A stretch of DNA of 57,834 bases from Spirosoma sp. 48-14 (lineage in GTDB: Bacteria; Bacteroidota; Bacteroidia; Cytophagales; Spirosomataceae). This document shows positions 8,197 to 16,193 of the stretch, one piece after another. How positions within the stretch are numbered: the first letter of the stretch is position 1; every line of letters starts with the position of its first letter. The position numbers and the translations under genes were made by a program. The stretch covers positions 264,578 through 322,411 of the forward strand of contig NZ_MKUD01000009.1 in NCBI RefSeq assembly GCF_001898575.1, given 5' to 3'. Below the pieces are notes generated by a model. It worked only from the letters and a program-made list of their open reading frames with translations. It had not been told where the DNA came from and made no database searches.

Positions 8197-8571
8197 TTAT
8201 TGCATAGCAATGACACGGTTACTTTGCTCAACTGGTTTTGTTGACAAATTCACCTGTTTACGGATACTGCCTTCGCTGGATTTGATTTCCAGTTCGTAAT
8301 CGCCGTCGGTCAGTTCGTCTACGTTCAGTTTCATCGCATACTTCTCTTCTTTCTTGCCGATGTTTTGCTCAAAAACAACCTGGTTGTTCTTGTTTTTCAA
8401 TAGGACAACGACTGGAATAGGCGCTGATTTCTGAACAGCCACCCGAATTTCATGATTGGCTGTAACATAGGCACTTGCATCGAACGAAAGGCCTTTAGGG
8501 GTAGTAGGGTTCATTAACGCCGAAGCACTTACTAAGATTGACGCTGCGACTTTGCTCATTAGTGTTAACAT
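8197..8571 (-). CDS. Small secreted hypothetical protein, beta-sandwich
   Basis: A 124-residue protein with a signal peptide (SKVAASILVSASALM) and a single beta-rich domain. The segments AYVTANHEIRVAVQK, VVVLLKNKNNQVVFEQNIG and LTDGDYELEIKSSEGSIRKQV read as successive strands of an immunoglobulin-like or DUF3244-like fold. Many Bacteroidota carry such short exported sandwich proteins of unknown role. The gene stands alone, with the strong terminator at 8140-8184 just beyond its stop. I cannot assign a function. Confidence 0.7.
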   Translation of the reverse strand: MLTLMSKVAASILVSASALMNPTTPKGLSFDASAYVTANHEIRVAVQKSAPIPVVVLLKNKNNQVVFEQNIGKKEEKYAMKLNVDELTDGDYELEIKSSEGSIRKQVNLSTKPVEQSNRVIAMQ

Positions 8572-8996
8572 GGTAGTATTTGTGTTATGTGTTTTGAATG
8601 TGTTGTTTACTGTGTTGTCTATGTGAATCCAAAGGCTGTGCCAATCTAATTAACCACCTAAAAATCAAACGATTAACCATCATGCCATTTTTTGACAATG
8701 TCCATAATTGGACAGACCTCGTTCACTTGCGGACAAATGTAGCAGGTTGCCCGGCCCGACTGAAAGCAAGATCTGACGAAGTGTCGGAATGGGTCAATAG
8801 ACTGTAGAAAATAGCCGATAAATGGAGAAGGGCCATTCGGATCAGTGCCCTTAAGCTTGCTTACTTACCAAAATCACCCAACCGTCTGATTGCCATCATA
8901 AGCGCTGTGGCAGAATAGCCGTTGCTTTACAGGGTCATTTAATACGCTGGCACTTTGCCGACTGGTTCGCAGCATAGGCCAGACTCTACTTCACTT
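8572..8996. other. Intergenic region with a TGTCCA/TGGACA palindrome, no supported gene
   Basis: The stretch holds divergent promoters for the 8197 and 8997 genes. TGTCCA-TAAT-TGGACA (8698-8713) is a 6-bp inverted repeat of operator type. A short frame beginning ATG 8682 (41 codons) spans it, but shows no family signal, so I do not call it. No other structure is evident. Confidence 0.4.
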
Positions 8997-9815
8997 ATGA
9001 AAACGATTGTTCTTGCTACTGATTTTTCGACGAATGCCAATCGGGTTGCTCAGTTTGCGGCCCAACTGGCGAATGAGCAAAAGGCTCGTCTTGTTCTTTT
9101 TCATGCCTTTCACCTCTGGCCCGACAATCCGGCTAAAGAAGGCGATTTCCCTTTGTCGGTAAAAGCCATGCAGGCCAACAGTGAAAAAGCCTTAAACCAT
9201 CTTGCCCGTCAACTTGAAACGGATTTCGACCTTACCATCCCGGTTGAGTGTGTTGCTCAGGAAGGGCATACCATGAACGCCATCCGGCAGTTTACCAAAG
9301 CTCAACGGGCTGATCTGCTCATCATGTCGACGGTAGGTACGGCTCCGCAAAGTGCGCAGCTAATGGGCAGTATTGCGACCAGCATGGTTGCCGAAACTGA
9401 AGTCCCGTTGCTGCTGGTTCCGCCAGCGACAGCCTATGCCGGGCTAAAAAACACGGTATTAGGTATCGACCTGGCACTACCACCCAATGCTATTGCACTG
9501 GAAACCGCCATCACCTTTGCACGGGAGTTTGGCAGTGTTATCAACGTTCTCTGCATCAGCGAAACTCCTGCAGACCCTCAGGTAAAAGAGCGGGCTGAGC
9601 TCATTCGTCGACTGCTCAGTCAGCAACCACATACACTGAGTATTGTCGGGGGGCAGGAAGTGTATACAACCCTGCTTGACTTTTCGCACACCAACAAAGC
9701 GGATCTGATCATGATGCTTCCACAAAGCCGGAGCTGGCTGTGGCAGCTATTTTCGGAAGGCGAAACCCAACGCATGGCCCGCCTGACGGATTTACCCTTA
9801 CTGGCTATTGTTTAG
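8997..9815 (+). CDS. Universal stress protein, tandem UspA domains
   Basis: A 272-residue cytosolic protein starting MKTIVLATDF, with two Usp folds (about 1-140 and 145-272). The first has the end pattern MSTVGTAPQSAQLMGSIATSMVAETEVPLLLVP, a diverged form of the ATP-binding G-x2-G-x9-G(S/T) motif. The second ends LFSEGETQRMARLTDLPLLAIV and is degenerate. Usp proteins bind ATP or other ligands and support survival in growth arrest, anoxia and oxidative stress. It is one of three tandem-Usp proteins within 6 kb, and 23 bp ahead of D-lactate dehydrogenase on the same strand, hence probably the same transcript and oxygen-limitation related. Confidence 0.88.
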   Translation: MKTIVLATDFSTNANRVAQFAAQLANEQKARLVLFHAFHLWPDNPAKEGDFPLSVKAMQANSEKALNHLARQLETDFDLTIPVECVAQEGHTMNAIRQFTKAQRADLLIMSTVGTAPQSAQLMGSIATSMVAETEVPLLLVPPATAYAGLKNTVLGIDLALPPNAIALETAITFAREFGSVINVLCISETPADPQVKERAELIRRLLSQQPHTLSIVGGQEVYTTLLDFSHTNKADLIMMLPQSRSWLWQLFSEGETQRMARLTDLPLLAIV

Positions 9816-9838
9816 ATCGAACTCCGTTTACCCACACG

Positions 9839-10834
9839 ATGAAAATTGCCTTTTTTAGCTACCAGCCGTTTGAACAGCCGTTTCTGGAATCGGCCAATCA
9901 GGCCACGCAATATCAACTGACGTTTATTCCTCAGACGCTTTCTCCAGAAACGGCGATACTGGCGGCTGGTCACGACGCGATCTGTGTGTTTGTCCATGAT
10001 CAGCTTAACGCGCCTACGCTCCAGCGCCTGGCCGACCTGGGGATTAAACTGGTGGCTTTGCGCTGCACAGGCTATAACCAGGTCGATATAGAAACGGCCC
10101 AGCAACTTGGCATTCGGGTTTTACGAGTCCCAACTTACTCGCCCCACTCGGTGGCCGAACATACGGTAGCGCTGCTGATGGCACTGAATCGAAAAATACA
10201 TCTGGCTTACCAGCGTACCCGAAAAAATAATTTTACACTCGATGGCCTGCTTGGCTTTGATCTCTACGGAAAGCGGATTGGCATTGTGGGTACTGGCAAG
10301 ATCGGGGTCGCCTTTGCCCGAATTATGCTTGGTTTTGGCTGTCATGTGATTGCCTACGACAAGATACGATCGGCAGTATTACAACAGTTGGGTGTTGAAT
10401 ACCGGACGCTACCTGAGCTATTATCGGCGTCCGATATTGTCTCATTACATTGCCCACTTACCCCCGAAACGCATCACCTCATCAACAGTGATTCACTGAA
10501 GCTGATGAAAACAGGGGCTTATCTGCTCAATACCAGTCGGGGTGGCCTGATAGATACTCCAGCTGTGCTACACGCTCTGCAATCGGGCCAATTAGGTGCA
10601 TTTGGCCTGGATGTATACGAGCTTGAAGAGGACTACTTCTTTGCCGATTGGTCGGAGAAACCATTGCCAGATTCAGCACTTAATACGCTGACCCATTTAC
10701 CGAATGTGGTGGTAACTTCTCATCAGGGCTTCTTAACCGAAGAAGCGCTTTCACAGATTGCTCAGGTAACCCTCAGCAATCTCACTCATCCAGAGCAAGC
10801 GTACCCCGCAAACAGTTGCGTTGTAGTTGGTTAA
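9839..10834 (+). CDS. ldhA: D-lactate dehydrogenase (2-hydroxyacid dehydrogenase family)
   Basis: A 331-residue NAD-dependent enzyme of normal family length, reducing pyruvate to D-lactate and regenerating NAD+ during fermentation. The Rossmann motif is GIVGTGKIG (about residue 145). The substrate-binding loop is LRCTGYNQVD, the catalytic Arg lies in NTSRGGLID, the Glu region in GLDVYELEEDYFF, and the catalytic His in VVTSHQGFLT. The start ATG 9839 follows the Usp stop by 23 bp. Pairing with Usp fits low-oxygen metabolism. Confidence 0.93.
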   Translation: MKIAFFSYQPFEQPFLESANQATQYQLTFIPQTLSPETAILAAGHDAICVFVHDQLNAPTLQRLADLGIKLVALRCTGYNQVDIETAQQLGIRVLRVPTYSPHSVAEHTVALLMALNRKIHLAYQRTRKNNFTLDGLLGFDLYGKRIGIVGTGKIGVAFARIMLGFGCHVIAYDKIRSAVLQQLGVEYRTLPELLSASDIVSLHCPLTPETHHLINSDSLKLMKTGAYLLNTSRGGLIDTPAVLHALQSGQLGAFGLDVYELEEDYFFADWSEKPLPDSALNTLTHLPNVVVTSHQGFLTEEALSQIAQVTLSNLTHPEQAYPANSCVVVG

Positions 10835-10857
10835 TTAAACTAGTATACGAGTGGCGA

Positions 10858-10889
10858 AACCAGTTCGGGCTTCCTGAACTGGTTTTTTA
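10858..10889 (+). terminator. Intrinsic terminator after ldhA
   Basis: Arms AACCAGTTC (10858-10866) and GAACTGGTT (10876-10884), with further pairing in the loop, followed by a run of T. Confidence 0.85.
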
Positions 10890-10901
10890 TGCTGAAACGA
10901 C

Positions 10902-10937
10902 AATCCCGCTACTGGCTCTGTAGGCTGTAGCGGGATT
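10902..10937 (-). terminator. Hairpin downstream of the leftward Usp operon
   Basis: Perfect 11-bp arms AATCCCGCTAC (10902-10912) and GTAGCGGGATT (10927-10937), 22 bp beyond the stop of the 10960 gene. There is no strong T run on the leftward strand, so it may be a terminator or an mRNA-end stabiliser. Confidence 0.5.
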
Positions 10938-10959
10938 ATCAGGACGAAAATAGCTGTCT

Positions 10960-11355
10960 TTATAAGGCAGGCTGGGCGGCCAGGTACTGCCGTATGTCGT
11001 TTTTGAAAGTGCGAAAATCAGTATGGAAGCTATCCATTTCTTCGCGTAAGTACTGGTGGTTCAGACGGGTATCTTTATCCAATACCTGATCGAACCGCAC
11101 CCCTAAAGCTACCTGCTCATTCACTTCCTGAATCTCATTCAGCAGCCGCTTGATCAAGCGTCGAAAATGATGAAGCTGACTAATTTCTGTTTGCCAGGTT
11201 TCGACAGGCATCAATGTTGGGTTTATTGTTTCATCTAAGGTTCCCAGCAGGTCTTCCCAAAAGTTCACCTCCTGAAGAGCCAGTTCCAGTTCGCTGCGCC
11301 AGATCCGATGCAGCAGATGCACATCCGTGAGCTGACGATATTTGTCGGTTTTCAT
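10960..11355 (-). CDS. Hypothetical helical coiled-coil protein in the Usp operon
   Basis: A 131-residue soluble, highly charged protein predicted almost wholly helical (DVHLLHRIWRSELELALQEV, HHFRRLIKRLLNEIQEVNEQV, REEMDSFHTDFRTFKNDIRQ). It is probably a helical bundle or coiled coil. It starts 7 bp after the Usp gene, so the two are co-translated. I do not recognise the family. Its place as last gene of a LOG-Usp-X operon suggests a partner or ligand of Usp, which is inference. Confidence 0.75.
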   Translation of the reverse strand: MKTDKYRQLTDVHLLHRIWRSELELALQEVNFWEDLLGTLDETINPTLMPVETWQTEISQLHHFRRLIKRLLNEIQEVNEQVALGVRFDQVLDKDTRLNHQYLREEMDSFHTDFRTFKNDIRQYLAAQPAL

Positions 11356-11362
11356 ACGTATA

Positions 11363-12238
11363 TTAATCTAGGTAAGTGGCAAATGGTATTTTATCGAATT
11401 TCGATGGCTGGTCTCGCAACGGGGCATCGTAAAGGGCAAGGAACGGAACCGTAGGCTGAAAAGCCATTGTGCGACTCACACTTCTGTGCCGGATAATGTC
11501 GAATAAGCTTTTATGATGCGGCAGCATAACCAGCATATCGACTGTATGCATTTTCAGGTAGGTCCTGATGCCACGTAACACACTGTCGTCATAAATGGTG
11601 TAGGTATCCGTCTGCACTTCCTGAAAGGCGTCCAGTATATATTGACGCCCTAATGCCGACGTCCGGGTTTCGGGTTTTTCTGGGTTTTCGATTGTTAGTA
11701 CCGTCAGGTCGGCGTCTTTCCGACTCGCCAGGTCGTTCAATAGGCGAAGCGACTGAGCATCGTTGACGGACCGATAATCGGTTGCCAGAACAATCGTTTT
11801 CATAGGCCGGATAGGTGCCGACGCCGGAATAACCAGCACGTTCGTTTTTGCATCGCGGACCAGATCGGTGGCTACACTCCCCAACAGTTCGCTCCATCCT
11901 GAACCCGTAGCCCCTAGTACGACCAAATCATAATGCTCTTTCACCAGCAGTTGATTTACAATACCGGCTGGTGAGCCCATCACGGCCATCGTTCGGTAGG
12001 TATGGTACGCAGGCGATGATGGACCGGTTATTTCGGCACGGAGTTGTTTGAGCGATTTTTCGGCCATCTGCCAGCGTTCGGCTAACAAGGTAGCACCAGC
12101 ATACTCCATATCGGGCTCAATAGGGCAGACATACAGCAAACAAAAGTCGGCCGCTGTATCGTCGAAAAGGGCCTGGGTATACGCAATCGCATGTTGTGAG
12201 GCCGCTGAGAAATCAGTTAATAAGAGGATTTTATACAT
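11363..12238 (-). CDS. Universal stress protein, tandem UspA domains
   Basis: A 291-residue protein starting MYKILLLTDFSAASQHA. The first Usp domain (1-145) carries VVLGATGSGWSELLGSVATDLV, close to the ATP-binding G-x2-G-x9-G(S/T) motif. The second (150-291) begins MKTIVLATDYRSV and has a diverged end (MLPHHKSLFDIIRHRSVSRTM). ATG 12238 is chosen over an upstream in-frame Met because it starts directly at the first beta strand. It sits between the LOG gene (51 bp) and the helical protein (7 bp) in one leftward operon. Confidence 0.88.
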   Translation of the reverse strand: MYKILLLTDFSAASQHAIAYTQALFDDTAADFCLLYVCPIEPDMEYAGATLLAERWQMAEKSLKQLRAEITGPSSPAYHTYRTMAVMGSPAGIVNQLLVKEHYDLVVLGATGSGWSELLGSVATDLVRDAKTNVLVIPASAPIRPMKTIVLATDYRSVNDAQSLRLLNDLASRKDADLTVLTIENPEKPETRTSALGRQYILDAFQEVQTDTYTIYDDSVLRGIRTYLKMHTVDMLVMLPHHKSLFDIIRHRSVSRTMAFQPTVPFLALYDAPLRDQPSKFDKIPFATYLD

Positions 12239-12289
12239 GACATGTCTTAAGAAATGACTAGATAAGGTTCTATAGCAAAAGCAATTCAC

Positions 12290-13063
12290 TCACACCCGCT
12301 CCAGCAACCACCATAAAGGCTTGCGTCGTTTAACAACCTTATAGTTTTGCTGAACATACGTCTGAATATGCCGCTGGGCTTCCGCTACATCGTCGGTTAA
12401 ACAGACATACTGTAAGTCGTTCTGACTAATCGTTCCCGCCTGAATCATAGTCTGCATATACTCCAGCAACGGCTGATAATAGTCGCGGCCCATTAAAACC
12501 ACCGGAAACCGATGAATCACACCGGTTTGTACGAGTGTCAGCGTTTCAAATAGCTCATCCATCGTTCCCCAGCCACCAGGCATCACCACAAAGGCGTAGG
12601 AATACTTCAGCAGGAGAACTTTCCGTACAAAAAAGAAGTCGATCGTAACGCCGGTATGCAAATAGGGATTGGGCCGCTGCTCAAATGGCAGCCGAATATT
12701 GCAGCCTACCGACCGGCCACCAGCCTCATAAGCACCCCGATTAGCTGCCTCCATCAACCCTGGTCCTCCACCCGTCATCACCGTAAAGCCGAGGTCCCGA
12801 ATGGCTCGCCCAACCTGACGCGCCAGTTTATAATAGGGATGATCTTCCGGAAAACGCGCTGATCCAAAGACCGTAACACATGGCCCCACAAAGTGAAGCG
12901 TCCGTAGGCCTTTCAAAAACTGCCAGCCAACCTGGACAATAAACCGGAGTTCCGACCGGCGATCTTTGGGCCCATCGAACGCCTGGGTGAGCGCATTCGT
13001 CACCAGGGGCCGAATACGGTGCTGATCAGAGCGAGCCTGGGGAGGGGTTTCGGTTGGTATCAT
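12290..13063 (-). CDS. LOG family (TIGR00730-type) nucleotide-processing protein
   Basis: A 257-residue Rossmann-like protein starting MIPTETPPQAR. The family signatures are VTVFGSARF, GGGPGLMEAANRGA and MPGGWGTMDELFE, the last being a variant of PGGxGTxxE. LOG proteins are phosphoribohydrolases that release cytokinin-like bases from nucleotide monophosphates; related bacterial proteins (PpnN) degrade purine nucleotides under stringent conditions. The basic ends (RSDQHRIRPL; KVVKRRKPLWW) extend the core. It is the first gene of the LOG-Usp-helical-protein operon, a link between nucleotide turnover and growth arrest. Confidence 0.88.
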   Translation of the reverse strand: MIPTETPPQARSDQHRIRPLVTNALTQAFDGPKDRRSELRFIVQVGWQFLKGLRTLHFVGPCVTVFGSARFPEDHPYYKLARQVGRAIRDLGFTVMTGGGPGLMEAANRGAYEAGGRSVGCNIRLPFEQRPNPYLHTGVTIDFFFVRKVLLLKYSYAFVVMPGGWGTMDELFETLTLVQTGVIHRFPVVLMGRDYYQPLLEYMQTMIQAGTISQNDLQYVCLTDDVAEAQRHIQTYVQQNYKVVKRRKPLWWLLERV

Positions 13064-13153
13064 GTTGACAAGAATTGCGAAAACAAACAAGCGTAATCAG
13101 CCTGATAGCAATACCATTCAGATAGCTATAACGGCTAGCGATAAACGTTCTCT

Positions 13154-13654
13154 TTAATTAAAAGGCAAAGCCAATGTTCTGGTGTCTACTTCCTTCTTTT
13201 CCAGTCGATCATTACCCCGTCGATAAAGCTGATAAAAAGCCATCGCCATGAGCAGGGTAGCCGGGAAAGCGGCTGCGAACCCAAGCGGGGTAATAGCCAG
13301 GCAGAAAATAATACCACCCAGGCACCCTGCCCTAAACCAGTTGCCTTCCATAAACATTGATGCTGCAATCAGCAATTGGCCTACAGCAATGCTTTGCACC
13401 ATAGGCGTGATCATTGATTCGAAAGACCCCAGAATGAATCGACGGTACAACGGAATGGCGTAATCGGCAAAATCCTGATAAAGCCAGGGCGTCTCCAGCC
13501 CTGTACGTGTGTTGATGATAGCTGCTCCCAGAAAAAGTACAAAGAAGCCGATCCGGGCAGCCAGTGGCCACCGAAAACTGGCGATCAACTGGACCACCGA
13601 CAGACTATTGACAACGATGTACACGGCAATGATGGTGGTATCAAGCGCTTCCAT
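13154..13654 (-). CDS. Hypothetical integral membrane protein
   Basis: A 166-residue protein with about four or five membrane helices (TTIIAVYIVVNSLSVVQLI, IGFFVLFLGAAII, MVQSIAVGQLLIAASMFM, GCLGGIIFCLAITPLGFAAA, FPATLLMAMAFYQLY) and a charged cytosolic tail. It resembles DoxX-like four-helix membrane proteins in length, but I see no diagnostic motif. It lies 30 bp downstream of the flavin-binding protein gene on the same strand, probably co-transcribed. Confidence 0.7.
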   Translation of the reverse strand: MEALDTTIIAVYIVVNSLSVVQLIASFRWPLAARIGFFVLFLGAAIINTRTGLETPWLYQDFADYAIPLYRRFILGSFESMITPMVQSIAVGQLLIAASMFMEGNWFRAGCLGGIIFCLAITPLGFAAAFPATLLMAMAFYQLYRRGNDRLEKKEVDTRTLALPFN

Positions 13655-13684
13655 GACTGTATGGATTAAAACAGGTTATCGGCC

Positions 13685-14113
13685 CTACTCTTTTGTTTCA
13701 CTACGCCCCGTCTTACTCAGAATCCGAATTCGATACACAATCATGGGTTTCTCGATAACGGGCTCAGCGACCACTTCCTGCGTATACATGCGTGGGGCCA
13801 CCCGCCCAGGCCCCAGGCGTTGCGCTACATACATCCGCTCATCACCTTGTAATTCCTCATACTCCCCCTGTATTACCACACTCCGCCAGCAGGTTGGTGT
13901 AGTCATCTCATCGACTTCAAAACATACTTTCGGATTTTTCCGTAGCAGATGTGTCTTTGTTCCTTCCCGCGTTTGCCCATAAATAGCCTGCCCATCGTAG
14001 AGATAGGCCACTGGCAGAACCAATACCTGTCCATCGGCGTAGCAGCCAATGCGTCCAAAGAACTGGTTACGCAGTACAAAATCGGTCACTTCTGGCGATA
14101 AATTGTGTAACAT
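13685..14113 (-). CDS. Pyridoxamine 5'-phosphate oxidase-like flavin-binding protein
   Basis: A 142-residue split-barrel protein. The PPOX-type pattern is visible: FGRIGCYADGQVLVLPVAYLYDGQAIYGQT (strands 1-3), HLLRKNPKVCFEVDEM, WRSVVIQGEYEEL. Many Bacteroidota carry such small FMN or heme-binding proteins beside Usp genes, where a role in redox stress is assumed. The specific reaction is not known. It starts a two-gene leftward unit with the membrane protein. Confidence 0.82.
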   Translation of the reverse strand: MLHNLSPEVTDFVLRNQFFGRIGCYADGQVLVLPVAYLYDGQAIYGQTREGTKTHLLRKNPKVCFEVDEMTTPTCWRSVVIQGEYEELQGDERMYVAQRLGPGRVAPRMYTQEVVAEPVIEKPMIVYRIRILSKTGRSETKE

Positions 14114-14304
14114 GGCTCCTTACGATTAGGTCCCTCACTGAGTTTAGGTTAGCCAAAACTACAGCCTATTCAGAAAGTATATACAGAGCGTCGTCAGGCA
14201 ATCGAGTGATTATTATCAGTGATGAAAATCAGCGCATTACCCCTCACCGATCAGTACAAATCTGCCCCCGTCGCCGTTGTTTTGGTGCGTACCTCAAACA
14301 ACCA

Positions 14305-15138
14305 ATGAGTATGAACACGATTGTTGTCCCATGCGATTTAAGTACCGAAACCGATAGTGCTCTGTCTGTAGCCGTTGATATTGCCCGAACATCCGGGGCC
14401 ACCATACAGCTCGTTCATTCGGTGGTATACCCGTTGCCCGTACCTGCCTATGCCGAAGCGGCCACGATTGCCGTAAACCGAACGCTGGAGGAGTGTCAGG
14501 CCATTGAGCAGGCAGCCCGAACCACGCTGGAGCGTCTGGCTGCCAACGAGACCTACAAAGGCATTACCATTGTGCCTGTCTTACTAACCAATGGCGAGGG
14601 CCTGGTTCATAACATTACCGAGCAGTCGGCCGATCTGATCGTGATGACATCGGAAGGGGCTACAGGGCTGGAAGAATGGCTGGTTGGTTCCAATGCCGAA
14701 GCTATTGTCCGGCATGCCAAATGCCCGGTGCTGATTGTAAAGGAACCCATTGCCCATTTCCAGCCCGAAACCATTGTATGTGGCATTGACATCGACGACC
14801 GACTGAAAGTAGCCCAGCATTACCCGTTCCAGATGGGGAAACAGGGCCTGCATCAATTTCTGTATGTGACCACGCCTTTGGATAACCATGTGCCGGAGGG
14901 CGTTCATGATTGGGTCAGTGAATTTGCCCGTTCACAAAACATCGCCGATTTCGATTTTGCCGTTCGGCAGGCCCGAAACATCCCTGATGGCATTATCAAC
15001 TATGCCGAAGAGGTCAATGCCGACCTGATCGTTCTGTTTACTCACGGGTATACAGGACTTCGGCATTTGCTATCGGGCAGTGTAGCCGAAGATGTGCTTA
15101 ATCATTCAAAAAAGCCCGTTCTGGTCATGCGTATCTGA
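14305..15138 (+). CDS. Universal stress protein, tandem UspA domains
   Basis: A 277-residue protein, third tandem Usp in the island. ATG 14305 (MSMNTIVVPCDLS) is favoured; the next Met (14311) is equally possible. The first domain ends in VMTSEGATGLEEWLVGSNAEAIVRHAKCPVLIV and the second in VLFTHGYTGLRHLLSGSVAEDVLNHSKKPVLVM. Both retain the G-x2-G-x9-G(S/T) ATP-binding pattern, unlike the second domains of the other two Usps. It ends about 110 bp before the sulfur island. Confidence 0.9.
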   Translation: MSMNTIVVPCDLSTETDSALSVAVDIARTSGATIQLVHSVVYPLPVPAYAEAATIAVNRTLEECQAIEQAARTTLERLAANETYKGITIVPVLLTNGEGLVHNITEQSADLIVMTSEGATGLEEWLVGSNAEAIVRHAKCPVLIVKEPIAHFQPETIVCGIDIDDRLKVAQHYPFQMGKQGLHQFLYVTTPLDNHVPEGVHDWVSEFARSQNIADFDFAVRQARNIPDGIINYAEEVNADLIVLFTHGYTGLRHLLSGSVAEDVLNHSKKPVLVMRI

Positions 15139-15172
15139 ACAAGTAGCTCATAACACGTAACAAATTCCTCGC

Positions 15173-15192
15173 TACGTGATAATTATCACGTA
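15173..15192. promoter_or_regulatory. Sulfur-island operator A (perfect palindrome) upstream of rhodanese
   Basis: TACGTGATAATTATCACGTA is a perfect 20-bp palindrome centred 64 bp before the rhodanese ATG. It belongs to the TGTGATAATTGTTACA operator series. The segment 33 bp downstream (GAACTTCA) is only a weak -7 match. Confidence 0.75.
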
Positions 15193-15246
15193 ACTACCAA
15201 CTGACACTCCCGAACTTCACATCATCAAGTATAGCCATTAATAACC

Positions 15247-15552
15247 ATGATAAATTTATTGAAATCCGTATTTGGCAGCTCAGCGAATGATGGGCTCAAA
15301 GACGTGCTGGAACAGGGTGCCGTTATTGTTGATGTCCGTTCGGCTGGCGAATTTGCCGGAGGTCATGCCAAGGGCGCTGTAAATATTCCATTAGACCAGC
15401 TTGAAGCAAAGCTGAACAAGATTAAAGGCTACCAGAAACCAATTGTTGTCTGTTGTGCGTCGGGCATGCGAAGTGCACGCGCCAAAGCATTATTGGCCAG
15501 TCATGGTGTAACTAATCTACACGATGCCGGTAGCTGGCGAAATCTGGAATAG
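15247..15552 (+). CDS. Single-domain rhodanese (sulfurtransferase)
   Basis: A 101-residue rhodanese domain (VIVDVRSAGEFAGGHAKGA, IPLDQLEAKL). The active loop CCASGMRS starts with two Cys; the second aligns with the catalytic Cys that carries a persulfide. No signal peptide, so cytosolic. Such stand-alone rhodaneses move sulfane sulfur between glutathione or other thiols, thiosulfate and sulfite. The perfect palindrome upstream ties it to the sulfur regulon. Confidence 0.93.
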   Translation: MINLLKSVFGSSANDGLKDVLEQGAVIVDVRSAGEFAGGHAKGAVNIPLDQLEAKLNKIKGYQKPIVVCCASGMRSARAKALLASHGVTNLHDAGSWRNLE

Positions 15553-15577
15553 CAGCTGTACTGAATTTTGTTTAACT

Positions 15578-15633
15578 GCGAGGGCGCAATAGACGCAAAG
15601 GAGAAAAACTCTTTGCGTCTATTGCGCCCTCGC
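15578..15633. repeat. Perfect 23-bp inverted repeat (REP-like hairpin/terminator)
   Basis: Arms 15578-15600 (GCGAGGGCGCAATAGACGCA...) and 15611-15633, loop of 10 nt. It sits between convergent rhodanese and OsmC genes and could end both transcripts. The wording (CTTTGCGTC...TTGCGCCCT) recalls low-complexity palindromes dispersed in many genomes, so it may be a repeat-family copy. Confidence 0.7.
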
Positions 15634-15659
15634 GATTGATGCAGCACTATACCCACCTA

Positions 15660-16109
15660 TCAATCATATACCTGAATCGAAACCTGAACCTTAGGCTCCA
15701 TAGTCACGTTCGACTTAACCGAGTTGGTAATGAGGCAGGCTTGTTCTGTCTTTTGAAGCACACGCTGGGCTTTTTCTACATCGCCTTCATGATTGAGCAG
15801 AACATGGGGGAACAGCTTTATTTCGCTAATCAACAGTTTATTCTCTACGTTTTCGAGCTTACCAATGGCACGACAGTCGAAATCCTCAAAATTTAGTTTT
15901 GAGTTTTCAGCAATCGCCAGAAACGTAGTCATAAAACAGCTTGATACGGCGGCTACCAGCAAATGCTCGGGCGACCAGATTCCTGGCATCCCCTTCGGAA
16001 ATTCGGGGGGAGTAGCTACCTCAATCGTTTCGGTCAAATCGGCTGAACTGAGTCGGCCCAGACGAGCATATTGCCAGTCCAGATTTACGGTATAGTCATG
16101 AGTTTCCAT
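15660..16109 (-). CDS. OsmC/Ohr-family thiol peroxidase-like protein
   Basis: A 149-residue protein starting METHDYTVNLDW. The two OsmC cysteines are in AAVSSCFMTTFLAIAE and TEQACLITNSVKSNV. OsmC/Ohr enzymes reduce organic hydroperoxides, and some act on persulfides. Context (CstB-like gene 84 bp upstream on the same strand, rhodanese converging) suggests a persulfide or peroxide role here. Co-transcription with cstB is likely since no terminator is visible between them. Confidence 0.88.
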   Translation of the reverse strand: METHDYTVNLDWQYARLGRLSSADLTETIEVATPPEFPKGMPGIWSPEHLLVAAVSSCFMTTFLAIAENSKLNFEDFDCRAIGKLENVENKLLISEIKLFPHVLLNHEGDVEKAQRVLQKTEQACLITNSVKSNVTMEPKVQVSIQVYD

Positions 16110-16193
16110 AATAGTAATTAGTGAAAAGTAAGCTTGTCTGCTCATGCGGTTTGTATCGAGCACGAGCCGACAAGCTCAGGGGTATACTGGTTA

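Noticed and set aside
8598..8807. 69-codon frame before the first Usp
   Set aside because: Covers a likely promoter region and shows no protein-like pattern.
14206..14219. GTGAT-TATT-ATCAG upstream of the third Usp, similar to the sulfur operator
   Set aside because: Only GTGAT/ATCA match, and there is no TAnnTTTG-like octamer at 33 bp; distance to the gene differs from the series.
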